Source: JAEUIX01 sp046156035 (GTDB taxonomy: Bacteria > Planctomycetota > Phycisphaerae > Phycisphaerales > UBA1924). From it: DNA of 64,000 bases. Shown here in pieces: positions 7,564 through 15,704 of this stretch (positions are counted from its first letter, which is position 1; every line of letters begins with the position of its first letter). Where the stretch lies: the NCBI GenBank assembly GCA_046156035.1, contig JBJXEW010000016.1, positions 29,083 through 93,082 on the forward strand. Reading direction: 5' to 3'. A program made the position numbers and the translations under genes. The notes beneath the pieces are model-generated. The model did no database searches. It had not been told where the DNA came from and saw only the letters and a program-made list of their open reading frames with translations.

Positions 7564-8256
7564 TCAGCGGCGGCGGCGCGCCGCCGCGAGCAGGCCCAGG
7601 CAGCCCAGGGCAGCCGCGCCGGGCGTCGGGATGGTCTCGAAGGTGGCGCCAGCCAGGAACGCCACACCATCGAAGAACGAGACAACCGGACCGCCGGTGA
7701 AGCGGAGTTCCGTCACGGTCTGGCCGACGAATGACGGACCGAGTTGGAGCACCTGGCGGTCGAGGCGATCGCGGCCGAAGAGCGTGGGGACAACCGTGTC
7801 GTCGGTGATGATGTTCTGATAGATGTTGTCGAAGTGGTCGCGGATGTTCAAGCCCTGAACGAGGTCGAACGACGCGGCCGCGCCGCCGGTGCCGAAGACC
7901 TCGACCTTGCCGTTGAACGCGCCGAGGGAGCCGAAGCCGGAGTTGATGAGCGTGTAGAGCCGCAGCGCGTCGGGAATGCTCACGGGGAACGAGTGCACTT
8001 CGGCATCGCCGACGCCGTTGGTTTGCACCGCCCCCAGCGAAAGCGGGTCGTCGAAACGCAGGCCCAAGGCGAAGGGCACGCCGCCGAAGTCGAGCGTCTG
8101 CCCGCCCACCGGATAATCCAGCCCGCCGGTGTACGTGCGAGCATCGGCATTGATCCGTGACGACAGATCGACGTGCACAAAGTCGGCCCGGGCCACGCCC
8201 GCGAGCGACACAACAACGGCAACCGCCGACGCGGCAACGAACGTGCGAGTATTCAT
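7564..8256 (-). CDS. Secreted PEP-CTERM-like sorted protein
   Basis: 230 residues. It has a Sec signal peptide (MNTRTFVAASAVAVVVSLAG, cut after ARA), a beta-rich domain of about 180 residues with no enzymatic motif, and a C-terminal tail IPTPGAAALGCLGLLAAA followed by RRRR. The tail has the Pro motif, hydrophobic helix and Arg cluster of planctomycete PEP-CTERM/exosortase-type signals, implying processing and surface anchoring or export. A good AAGGAAA-type ribosome binding site precedes the ATG. The gene is 260 bp downstream of the dockerin-like M1 peptidase, another secreted protein. No exosortase gene is in the window. Confidence 0.75.
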   Translation of the reverse strand: MNTRTFVAASAVAVVVSLAGVARADFVHVDLSSRINADARTYTGGLDYPVGGQTLDFGGVPFALGLRFDDPLSLGAVQTNGVGDAEVHSFPVSIPDALRLYTLINSGFGSLGAFNGKVEVFGTGGAAASFDLVQGLNIRDHFDNIYQNIITDDTVVPTLFGRDRLDRQVLQLGPSFVGQTVTELRFTGGPVVSFFDGVAFLAGATFETIPTPGAAALGCLGLLAAARRRR

Positions 8257-8515
8257 GGTTTCCTTCTCTTCCTCTACCTTCTTCCTTCAACCCACCCGCG
8301 GCGTGCGCAGCGCACCCGCCGACTCGTGACAAATATACCTCGCATTTCGGACGTTGCCACCCAAACGAAACGCGATTCTCCGGCGCGCTCAGCAACTCCG
8401 GCGCGTCGGCATGGAGTAGCGGCTCCTTCTGCCGCGCCCCCGCCCCGGCCCCGCAGGACATGCGCGCAGGCATGAACGCAGGCCCAGCCATGAGCACCCG
8501 AGCGCGATGCCGCCC

Positions 8516-11005
8516 TCAGCACCCTTGGTAGTACGCCGTGATGTAGTCGCCCAGGTTGTCCGGGAAGGGCTCGCCGCACTGCCCGCTGCCGTCGGGCGTG
8601 AAGGCCGTCTGGTATCCCTCGTCGTACGGCGGCGCGTTGCCGGGGCAGGCAATCGCGTAGCCACCGGGCCCCGGGATGTGCGGAACCGTGTAGTAGTCGG
8701 TGATGAAGTCGCCCAGGTCGTCAGGGTTCAGTGCGCCGTCGTTGTTGTACTCAACCGTGCAGGCGGGCGCACTCACGCTGAAGGCGACCGTGGCTCCCCC
8801 CACTCCGCCCGCGATGCCGTCGCCGGAGGGGAGAGATGCAGGACTCGTGGGCACCAGCACCTCGCCGTCGAGCGCCTGCCCGCCGGTGGTGGCCGTCACC
8901 GCCGCGGCGATGTTGAGGGTGTACTCGCCGGGAACCAGCGCCGAGGCCGTGGTGAGACGCGCTCGCTGATCGACCGCGGAATACGTGAGAGTCACCGGCA
9001 CACTCCCCGACGGGCCGGTGAGCGTGTAGTGGCCCTGCGCGGTGTTGACGGGCGCGCTGAAATAGACGTCAACCTGTTGCGTCGCGTCCTCGAAGGCCAA
9101 GGCCGTCCCCGGGTCGGGCACCACCTGCACCACCTTGGGCGGGCCCACGGGCATCGGCTCGCTCACGTTGCTGCTGGCCAAAATCCAGACGTCCGGATCA
9201 AGCGCCATCGCCGTGACGGTGTCGGCAACGGGAACGCAGTAAAACTGAGACGCGGCCTGCGTGTTGTTGACGACGACCGTGGACGAGGTTCCACCCTGCG
9301 TCAGGCGCACGTCGATGGGCATCTCGAACTTGCCTCCCGATCCGTGCGCGGGGTTCTGCGTCTGCCGTACATGGAAGCGGGCGTACTTGCGACCGTTCAC
9401 GGTGATGCTGTCGAACCCGCTGGCGTACGCCACCTCGCCGGTGCCGTAGACCCACTGGTTGAAGAACTGGGTGAGGCTGGTGCCCACCACACCCTCGGCG
9501 ACGGCACGGAAATCGTCGGTGGTGGCCGCCGACCCCGTGTGTGCAGCGCGGTGCGCAGCGATCACGTCGAAGAAGGCCTCGTCGCCCACCGCGTGCCGGA
9601 GCATGTGGAGCACCCAGCCGCCCTTGTAGTAACTCGTGGAGGTCTGGAAGATCCGGTTGGCGTTGGTGGTGTCGAAGACGTAGACCGTGCCGGAGTTGGC
9701 TCCGGGCCGACGGGCGGCCATGGCCGACTTGAGCGCGGGCAGACCCGTGCTGCCGATCTTCTTCTCGTACCACAGCGCCTCGGAGTAATCCGCAAAGCCC
9801 TCGTTGAGCCAGATGTCGTTCCAGAACTTGCACGTCACGTCATCGCCCCACCACTGGTGCGCGAGTTCGTGCACGGTGACGTATTCAATGAAGACGCCCT
9901 GGCCGGTCATCGTTTGATGTTCCATCCCGCCGCCGAACTGGAACTGGTACATGCCGTACTTCTCGTTGACGAACGGATAGATGCCGAAGAGGTCGCTGTA
10001 CAGGTCCAGCGCGGGCAGGCAGATCTCCCAGTTGGCGCGATTGGCCGGGGTATCGCTGGCGGGCCACAGGTAGAAGTCCACCGGCATCGTGGCCCCGCCG
10101 CCCCCGGGGATCGTCCACGGCACGCTGTACGCGTTGTACGGCGTGGTGGCGAAGGCCACCAGGTACGTCGCGATCGGGTAGTTCGTCTTGAAGTGATACC
10201 GGCTGCGACCGCCACTCAGCGCAGCCACGCCCTGGAGCAGGCCGTTGCTCGCCGTCACCAGCGTGCTCGGCGCCGTCACCTTCATCTCCATCGTGAACTT
10301 GTCCGACATATCGCCGGGCTGACCAAAATCACCGTCCTTCGCCGGCCACCACGTGTACGCGAAGTAGGGCTCGCTGAGCGTGGCCACCAGCGGAAGGCCG
10401 TTCTGGCTGGTGAACTCGATAGACCCGAAGCCGCGGCTGATGGCCTCGCCCGTGTACCCGATCGTGAGCGTGAACACCTCGTCCGCGGCGTAGGCGCGGT
10501 CAAGGGTCACCACCCGCGTGGTGGTGCTGGGCGCACTGATGTTCGCCAGCGGCCAACTCGCCCCGTTGAGCGTGAGCCCGGTCACGACGAACTGCGACCG
10601 CAAGCGGACCGTGAACTGGTTCGTGCCCGGCGTCACCACACGCACCGTATAGGCACAGGTGCCGGTGAGGTGGTTGTTGATGGTCGGATCGAACGCCAAG
10701 TCCAGAACCACGCTCTGCAGGTCGGTGGCCTGAAAGGCCTCCTGCCTGCTGACCCCTGCAAACGGATCGTCTTCACCCACTTCGCCGCCCTGCGACATCC
10801 GCAGCCGCATCGCGGCCTGCTTGCCGCACCCGGCGATGTCGCACTCGTGCCGCTGGAAGCCCAGCGCGTTCTGCGAGGCGATCAGGCAGTCGTCGTGAAC
10901 GGCCACATCGCCCGGCCCAGCGCCCATCCCGCCCACGGCAAGGGCGGACCCGCACAAAGCAAGAACCATCGCGCGGCGGGTCCGGTCGTTCATTTGATTG
11001 GCCAT
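8516..11005 (-). CDS. Secreted M1 metallopeptidase with planctomycete dockerin-like C-terminus
   Basis: 829 residues. A short signal peptide precedes an M1 aminopeptidase-type domain (about residues 60-560). Visible marks are the substrate-binding FGGGMEHQTMTG loop (a GxMEN variant), zinc motif VHELAHQWWGDD and the third ligand Glu in WLNEGFADYSEALW. A beta-sandwich Ig-like region follows (VVQVVPDPGTALAFEDATQQ). The C-terminus has two calcium-loop-like repeats, YNNDGALNPDDLGDFITDYY and FPDNLGDYITAYYQGC, the GC-type dockerin-like module common in Phycisphaerae secreted proteins. Role: zinc-dependent trimming of peptides outside the cytoplasm (family inference). TAGGTT lies 6 nt before the start codon. 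Confidence 0.88.
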   Translation of the reverse strand: MANQMNDRTRRAMVLALCGSALAVGGMGAGPGDVAVHDDCLIASQNALGFQRHECDIAGCGKQAAMRLRMSQGGEVGEDDPFAGVSRQEAFQATDLQSVVLDLAFDPTINNHLTGTCAYTVRVVTPGTNQFTVRLRSQFVVTGLTLNGASWPLANISAPSTTTRVVTLDRAYAADEVFTLTIGYTGEAISRGFGSIEFTSQNGLPLVATLSEPYFAYTWWPAKDGDFGQPGDMSDKFTMEMKVTAPSTLVTASNGLLQGVAALSGGRSRYHFKTNYPIATYLVAFATTPYNAYSVPWTIPGGGGATMPVDFYLWPASDTPANRANWEICLPALDLYSDLFGIYPFVNEKYGMYQFQFGGGMEHQTMTGQGVFIEYVTVHELAHQWWGDDVTCKFWNDIWLNEGFADYSEALWYEKKIGSTGLPALKSAMAARRPGANSGTVYVFDTTNANRIFQTSTSYYKGGWVLHMLRHAVGDEAFFDVIAAHRAAHTGSAATTDDFRAVAEGVVGTSLTQFFNQWVYGTGEVAYASGFDSITVNGRKYARFHVRQTQNPAHGSGGKFEMPIDVRLTQGGTSSTVVVNNTQAASQFYCVPVADTVTAMALDPDVWILASSNVSEPMPVGPPKVVQVVPDPGTALAFEDATQQVDVYFSAPVNTAQGHYTLTGPSGSVPVTLTYSAVDQRARLTTASALVPGEYTLNIAAAVTATTGGQALDGEVLVPTSPASLPSGDGIAGGVGGATVAFSVSAPACTVEYNNDGALNPDDLGDFITDYYTVPHIPGPGGYAIACPGNAPPYDEGYQTAFTPDGSGQCGEPFPDNLGDYITAYYQGC

Positions 11006-11011
11006 AGTGCA

Positions 11012-11017
11012 AACCTA
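11012..11017 (-). promoter_or_regulatory. -10-like TAGGTT for the M1 peptidase gene
   Basis: TAGGTT on the minus strand, 6 nt before the ATG at 11005. TAGGTT also serves as the -10 candidate of the tRNA-Gly promoter in this window. Confidence 0.4.
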
Positions 11018-11073
11018 CCACAAGGTGGGCCGAATGCCTGAACATACGTCGTCAATGTTGCCCAGAGTCTCAT

Positions 11074-11096
11074 TTTCCGCCAAGATTCGGCGGAAA
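11074..11096. other. Small perfect hairpin downstream of sppA
   Basis: An 8-bp stem (TTTCCGCC/GGCGGAAA) with a 7-nt loop, in the 164-bp gap between sppA and the M1 gene. It has no U-tract on either strand, so it may be an RNA-stabilising hairpin rather than a true terminator. Confidence 0.3.
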
Positions 11097-11169
11097 TCCC
11101 CGGTTTCGGCGGTCCCCACGCGCGCCCCATCTTCCCGCGTCCCCGCAGGGGTGCCCAACAGCCGGCCCC

Positions 11170-12999
11170 TCACCGGAAGATGAGCACCCGCGGCGAAACC
11201 AGCAGCACCGGCTCCTTGTGCATTTGCAGGAGTGACCGCGCCGAACTCAGGATCGTTGCCGACGGGCCCGGTCCGACCGCTTCGCCCAGCATGGCGGCAA
11301 AGGGCCCGGCTGCGCCCGCACCGTCCCGGGTCAAAGCCGGTGCCGCGGCGCTCATGCCAAAGCCCCCGAGCATGTCTTCCAGCATCTCCTCGAACCCCTT
11401 TGGGGCCGGGTAATCGAACACGTCGAATGACCCCTCAGCAAGGTTGAGCCCCGCGGCCATGTCGGAGAGGGCCGTGTCCAGGCCGCCGAGGTTATCGGCC
11501 ATCTTGAGCGCGATGGCCTTCTCACCGACGAAGAGCCGCCCCTCCGCCGTCTGCTTCAGGTCAATCCCCTTGCGCCCGGCGGTGACTCGCCCCGCAAACA
11601 GGTCGTAGACCTGCACCATCTTCTCCCGCACGAGCGCCTTCTCGGCCGCGCTCCAGCCCGTGGCCGAGGCGGCCATGGCCGCACGCGGGCCGCGCCCGCG
11701 ACCGACGGTGTTGACGTTGAACTTCTCGTACAGGCCCCCCAGCGACATCTTGCCGCCCACGACGCCGATCGAGCCCACGATGCTCGAAGGTGTGACGTAC
11801 ACCTTGTCGCCGGCCACCGCGATGTAGTAACCGCCGCTGGCGGCCATGGAGCCGACGCTGACCCACACGGGCTTGCCCGCCGCGGCCACGCGGCGCACGC
11901 CCTTCCAGATCACCTCGCTGGCCACGGCGGAACCACCGGGCGAGTCGATGCGGATCACCAGCCCCTTGATGAGGGCGTTCTCTTCGATCTCGCTGAGGGC
12001 GCGGCGGATGGTGAGGCTGCCCACCGAAGCGCCCCCGCCCAGGAACCCGCCGCTCTCGGAATCGCCATCGACGATCGGGCCGTCGATGTGCACCACCGCG
12101 ATGGTGGAACGCTTGGGCTTGCGCTCCTCCTTGTTCATGAGCATGGAGAAGAGTGCAAACGGGTTGGAGGTGTCGATCGACGGACCGGCGCCCGCGTCCA
12201 TCAGGTCGTCGCGCCACTCAACCTTCTTTCCGTAGAGCGTGCCAAGATGCGCGTCCAGGTCGGGCAGGTCGAGGACGGTGTCGATGAGGCCGGCCTTGCG
12301 TGCGTCCTCGGCCAGAGCCTCCCACGCCACCTCCATCGCGCTGTCGAGTCTGGCGTCGTCCATCTTCCGGCCCGCCTTCAGGCGCGCGCGGATCACGCCG
12401 TACATGCCGTCGAGCAGTTGGTCGATGTTCTGATTCCACTCAGGACTCGGCCGGGCGTTCATCATCGTCTCGGCGGCGCCCTTGTAATCGCCGACCTGCA
12501 CGAAGTCGGCCTTCACGCCGGCCCACGCCAGCGTGTCGGCGAGGTACATCTCCTCCATGTAGATGCCCGGCAGAGAGACCGCGCTGCCCGCCTGAGCGAT
12601 GACGTCGTCGGTGTACGAACCCAGCATGAGTTCGGGGGTCCGGTAGAAGTAGGAATACAGGTGCACCTTCTTGCCCGCGGCACGCACGCGCTGGATCGCG
12701 GCGCCCAGTTCCTCCACCTGCGAGGTCTTGAGTTCGGCATCCTTCAGTTTGATGAGCACCCCCGCCAGGTCGGCATCGCCCGCGGCCTGATCCAGCGCAG
12801 TCGTGTATTCGCGCAGCGTGTTGCCGCCCTTGCCCATGCCGCCCAGGCCTGCCGCCGCACGCCGCGCGGGCACGCTCCCCTCGATCTCGATCACGCCGAT
12901 GACGGCCCTGTCCGGAGCCGCGAAGGCCGGCTGGCCGGACGCGACAAGGGCAACCACGAACGCGGCCAGGCGACAGACGGTGTTGCGGATGAGGCTCAT
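11170..12999 (-). CDS. sppA: Signal peptide peptidase SppA, long (two-domain) type
   Basis: 609 residues with a Sec signal/anchor (MSLIRNTVCRLAAFVVALVA). It has the duplicated S49 architecture of long SppA. The N-terminal domain supplies the general-base lysine in VQVGDYKGAAETMM (around residue 172). The C-terminal domain supplies the nucleophile serine in VGSMAASGGYYIA (around residue 386), after IRIDSPGGSAVASE. It degrades cleaved signal peptides at the membrane. The start at 12999 has CGGAG about 9 nt upstream; an in-frame ATG at 13035 would add 12 residues. A Gly/Ala-rich C-terminal tail after about residue 560 is not part of the catalytic core. Confidence 0.9.
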   Translation of the reverse strand: MSLIRNTVCRLAAFVVALVASGQPAFAAPDRAVIGVIEIEGSVPARRAAAGLGGMGKGGNTLREYTTALDQAAGDADLAGVLIKLKDAELKTSQVEELGAAIQRVRAAGKKVHLYSYFYRTPELMLGSYTDDVIAQAGSAVSLPGIYMEEMYLADTLAWAGVKADFVQVGDYKGAAETMMNARPSPEWNQNIDQLLDGMYGVIRARLKAGRKMDDARLDSAMEVAWEALAEDARKAGLIDTVLDLPDLDAHLGTLYGKKVEWRDDLMDAGAGPSIDTSNPFALFSMLMNKEERKPKRSTIAVVHIDGPIVDGDSESGGFLGGGASVGSLTIRRALSEIEENALIKGLVIRIDSPGGSAVASEVIWKGVRRVAAAGKPVWVSVGSMAASGGYYIAVAGDKVYVTPSSIVGSIGVVGGKMSLGGLYEKFNVNTVGRGRGPRAAMAASATGWSAAEKALVREKMVQVYDLFAGRVTAGRKGIDLKQTAEGRLFVGEKAIALKMADNLGGLDTALSDMAAGLNLAEGSFDVFDYPAPKGFEEMLEDMLGGFGMSAAAPALTRDGAGAAGPFAAMLGEAVGPGPSATILSSARSLLQMHKEPVLLVSPRVLIFR

Positions 13000-13105
13000 G
13001 TGCGAAACTCCGGGCGGCCCAAGGGCGGTGGCCATGGGCAGGCGCAAAGGTATACCGCCGTGGACCCGCGCGGTCGCGGGGGGCACGCGAGCGACAGCCG
13101 CGTGC

Positions 13106-13867
13106 TCAGAGTTTGGCGAGTTCGGCGTCGGGGATATCAAAGTTGGCGAAGGCCTTCTGCACGTCGTCGTTGTCGTCGATGGCGTCCATGAGTTCCAGCA
13201 CGCGCTTGGCCGCGGCCCCGCTCACCTGCACGACGCTCGTGGGGATGAGTTCGATGCGTGCCTCTTTCACGACGAACGCGCCCCCCTCCAGGGCCGTGCG
13301 CACCGCGTGCAGGTCACCGGGCTGGGTGAGCACGATCCAGCGGCCCGGCTGCTCGGCGTCGGGCACAACATCGTCTGCGCCGGCCGCCGCGGCGGCCTCA
13401 AAGAGCGCATCGCCCGCGGGGTGAGGCGGGGCTGGTGCCTCAACAACGACGCGCCCCTTGGTGTCGAACTGGTGGGCCACGCAGCCGCTGGTGCCGAGTT
13501 TGCCGTCGTGGTCGCCGAAGATGAGGCGCAGGTCGGCCGCGGTGCGCGTGCGGTTGTTCGTGAGGGCATCGCAGATGATCGCCACGCCACCCGGGCCGTA
13601 ACCCTCGTAGCGCACGTTCTCCCACGTCTCATCGCCGATCTCACCCGAGCCCTTCTTGATGGCCCGTTCGATCGTGTCTCGCGGCACGTTCTCGTAGCGT
13701 GCCTCATCGATGGCGTAGCGCAGGGTGAGATTCGTCGATGCGTCCGCGCCGCCGTTGCGGGCGGCCACCATGATGGCCTTCACGCACTTGGACCACGCCT
13801 TGCCGCGTTTGGCGTCGGAGATGGCCTTTTTGTGCTTGATGTTGTGCCAGCGACTGTGTCCGGCCAC
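13106..13867 (-). CDS. yebC: YebC/PmpR-family transcription or translation factor
   Basis: 253 residues with the invariant N-terminus AGHSRWHNIKHKKA followed by KRGKAWSKCVKAIMVAAR, and the central EGYGPGGVAIICDALTNNR loop. All three YebC subdomains are present to the C-terminal ELMDAIDDNDDVQ. Family members act as DNA-binding regulators or as translation factors that relieve ribosome stalling. Its place at the end of the nusA-infB-rbfA operon suits the second role. The start is a GTG at 13867 with GGAG upstream, fixed by the conserved N-terminus; the longer open frame is a shadow of the upstream gene's tail. Confidence 0.92.
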   Translation of the reverse strand: MAGHSRWHNIKHKKAISDAKRGKAWSKCVKAIMVAARNGGADASTNLTLRYAIDEARYENVPRDTIERAIKKGSGEIGDETWENVRYEGYGPGGVAIICDALTNNRTRTAADLRLIFGDHDGKLGTSGCVAHQFDTKGRVVVEAPAPPHPAGDALFEAAAAAGADDVVPDAEQPGRWIVLTQPGDLHAVRTALEGGAFVVKEARIELIPTSVVQVSGAAAKRVLELMDAIDDNDDVQKAFANFDIPDAELAKL

Positions 13868-13884
13868 GGCGGGGTGCTCCGTTC

Positions 13885-14703
13885 TCAGTTGCGGGCGTGC
13901 CGCGGGCGAAGCCGGGGCGTGCGTTTGACGGGCGTGGCCTTGCCACGGCGGGCCTTGGGAAGCCGTTTTGCCGGCGCGGGCACGCGGGGCGCTCGGGCAG
14001 CCCGTGGCGTTGGCGGCTTGCGAGCCTTGACCACGGGCGTGCCACTCTGGTCGGCCCAGGCCTGGATCAAGCGGTAGGCCTCCGGCAGTTCGCTGGCCCG
14101 CAGGGTCCGTTCCAGCCACGCGGCGGACTCCTCGAGCGAAGCCCCCTCCTCCAGCACGCCCGCGTGAACCAGCAGCACACGCAGCCGGTCGTCGAGCGGG
14201 AAGGCGTGGCCGCCAAGCGCAAGGAGCATGACGCGGGCGCTGACATACGGCGGCACAACCTGATAGTCGGCCGCCTGCCCGGCCCCGTTCACCGGTGGCT
14301 GCCGACCGAGTGATTCAAGGAAACTCCGCGCTTCGCGCTTGCCGCGTGCGGAAAGATGCGCCAGACGCAGACAATGCTCGTGGCGGTACAGCCCGTGGAG
14401 GGCGTGCTTGATGCGGACCGCGCGGTCGGCGGCACGCGGGAACGACGCGCCCAAAACCGCCACCATCTCCTCGGGAAGGAAAACACGGAACTCGTTGAGG
14501 TCCACCGCGGCATCATCCACGCGCCGCAGCGCGGCCTCCGCCTTGGAGCCGGGGCACTCCCACGCGAGAAACGACCGTAGAAACTCACGCAGGACCGGGT
14601 CCTGATCGGCCGGTCCCTGCGTGAGCGTGGTCACAGGTTCCGGAGGCCTGGCTCGCAGCCGTGCGAGGAGCGCGCCGAGTTTCTTGGTCCGTTCCTGCGA
14701 CAT
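13885..14703 (-). CDS. Endonuclease III-like helical protein with basic C-terminal tail
   Basis: 272 residues. The middle resembles the helix-hairpin-helix glycosylase fold: VPPYVSARVMLLALGGHAFP then LDDRLRVLLVHAG, where the Asp-Asp matches the position of the catalytic aspartate of EndoIII. The typical lysine of a bifunctional enzyme and the C-terminal 4Fe-4S cysteines are not visible, so this may be a divergent or inactive relative. The last about 50 residues are Lys/Arg/Pro/Ala-rich (KARKPPTPRAARAPRVPAP) and probably bind nucleic acid non-specifically. It lies between rbfA and yebC on the same strand, about 20 bp before yebC. ATG at 14703 has GGAG upstream. Confidence 0.6.
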   Translation of the reverse strand: MSQERTKKLGALLARLRARPPEPVTTLTQGPADQDPVLREFLRSFLAWECPGSKAEAALRRVDDAAVDLNEFRVFLPEEMVAVLGASFPRAADRAVRIKHALHGLYRHEHCLRLAHLSARGKREARSFLESLGRQPPVNGAGQAADYQVVPPYVSARVMLLALGGHAFPLDDRLRVLLVHAGVLEEGASLEESAAWLERTLRASELPEAYRLIQAWADQSGTPVVKARKPPTPRAARAPRVPAPAKRLPKARRGKATPVKRTPRLRPRHARN

Positions 14704-14748
14704 CCTCTTCTCCATGCGGTCGCCGAGAATGGCCCTCGGTGCGTTCGG

Positions 14749-15210
14749 TCAGCCATTGTTCTCTGCCGGATCGGGCCCGTCGAGCCCCGCATCGGCCGAT
14801 TCGCCCTCGCCCGGTTCCACGGCAGCAAGCCCCTTGGCCTCCCGCTCCGCGGCAACCTTGGAGAGGGCCTCGATAATGCCCGCCTGCCGCTTGAGGCTCC
14901 GGTCGATCCGGAAGGAGAGTGTGGGCAGGCGCGCCGTGTCGATGCGGTTGCCGACCTCACGACGGATGAACCCCGCGGAGTGCTTCAACCCGCCGAGCAC
15001 CTTCGCCTCGCTCTTCTCGGGCATGACCGACACCAACACCGTCGCCGTGGCAAGGTCGCTGGCAACCTCCACGCCCGTCACCGTGATGATCCCCACGAGG
15101 CGAGGATCGTTGATGCCGCGGATGAGCAGTTCCTGAACCGCACGCTGCAGCGAAGAGGCCAGTTGACCCCGCTTGCGCTCGTGCGCGGCGTGTGGAGAGC
15201 GGCCGCTCAT
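14749..15210 (-). CDS. rbfA: Ribosome-binding factor A
   Basis: 153 residues with the single KH-type fold of RbfA: ERKRGQLASSLQRAVQELL, then INDPRLVGIITVTGVEVASD, then TATVLVSVMPE, and FIRREVGNRIDTARLPTLSF with IDRSLKRQAGI. It assists late 16S rRNA 5'-end maturation and 30S assembly. It has an acidic tail of about 30 residues (GEGESADAGLDGPDPAENNG) beyond the core. Its ATG overlaps the stop of the DUF503 gene (ATGA), so it is translationally coupled in the nusA-infB operon, as is common for these genes. Confidence 0.93.
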   Translation of the reverse strand: MSGRSPHAAHERKRGQLASSLQRAVQELLIRGINDPRLVGIITVTGVEVASDLATATVLVSVMPEKSEAKVLGGLKHSAGFIRREVGNRIDTARLPTLSFRIDRSLKRQAGIIEALSKVAAEREAKGLAAVEPGEGESADAGLDGPDPAENNG

Positions 15211-15599
15211 GCGCGCTCCTCGAGCAGGGCCCGCTCGCCCGCTGAACGGAGTTCGTTCACCTCGGGGCCGGACAGGAGGGTGTCGAAGTCGATGCCGTCC
15301 TCATCAACGTCCGGTGCGTCGATCACGCGACCGCTGACGGTGCCGAGTTGTGCATCGCCGGCGGAGCGAAGTTTCTCGACGATGATCGACAGCACACGCT
15401 GAAGGTGCGCCACGTCGCTGCCCACAGCGGCCACGGCGAGGAGCGCCGTGCGGTGGTCATCGAGCCTGCCCACCTCGGCCACGGCCACCATGTGCTCGCG
15501 ATGGAGACGGTCTTTGAGGCTCTTCACCACCCGGCGCTTGTCCTTGAGCGACTGGGCGTGGGCGATCAGGAGTTCGAACTGGAGGAGGGCGAGTTTCAT
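15207..15599 (-). CDS. DUF503 family protein
   Basis: 130 residues: MKLALLQFELLIAHAQSLKD then KRRVVKSLKDRLHREHMVAV, AEVGRLDDHRTALLAVAAVG, the conserved small alpha/beta DUF503 fold, plus an acidic extension to the C-terminus. The family often sits between infB and rbfA, as here, and is assumed to have a ribosome-linked role; biochemistry is unknown. The start at 15599 lies next to an inverted repeat that fills the gap to infB. The gene is coupled to rbfA by a 4-bp overlap. Confidence 0.88.
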   Translation of the reverse strand: MKLALLQFELLIAHAQSLKDKRRVVKSLKDRLHREHMVAVAEVGRLDDHRTALLAVAAVGSDVAHLQRVLSIIVEKLRSAGDAQLGTVSGRVIDAPDVDEDGIDFDTLLSGPEVNELRSAGERALLEERA

Positions 15600-15603
15600 G
15601 GGC

Positions 15604-15701
15604 AAGGCACTGGGCACTGGGCATCGGGAACTGGTGATCGGAATCCACGCGCGCCTTCGGCAACGCGACACCAGTGCCCAGTGCCTGATGCCCAGTGCCT
15701 T
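15604..15701. repeat. Inverted CAGTGCCCAGTGCC repeat between infB and DUF503
   Basis: Arms at about 15604-15636 and 15669-15701 are imperfect complements built of GGCACTGGGCA units. The right arm is almost identical (32 of 33 bases) to the single unit at 4026-4058. It fills the whole gap between two cotranscribed genes, so the mRNA would carry a long hairpin there. Confidence 0.7.
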
Positions 15702-15704
15702 CTC

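Noticed and set aside
8507..11041. 844-codon plus-strand frame opposite the M1 peptidase
   Set aside because: Antisense shadow of a real gene with zinc and dockerin-like motifs.
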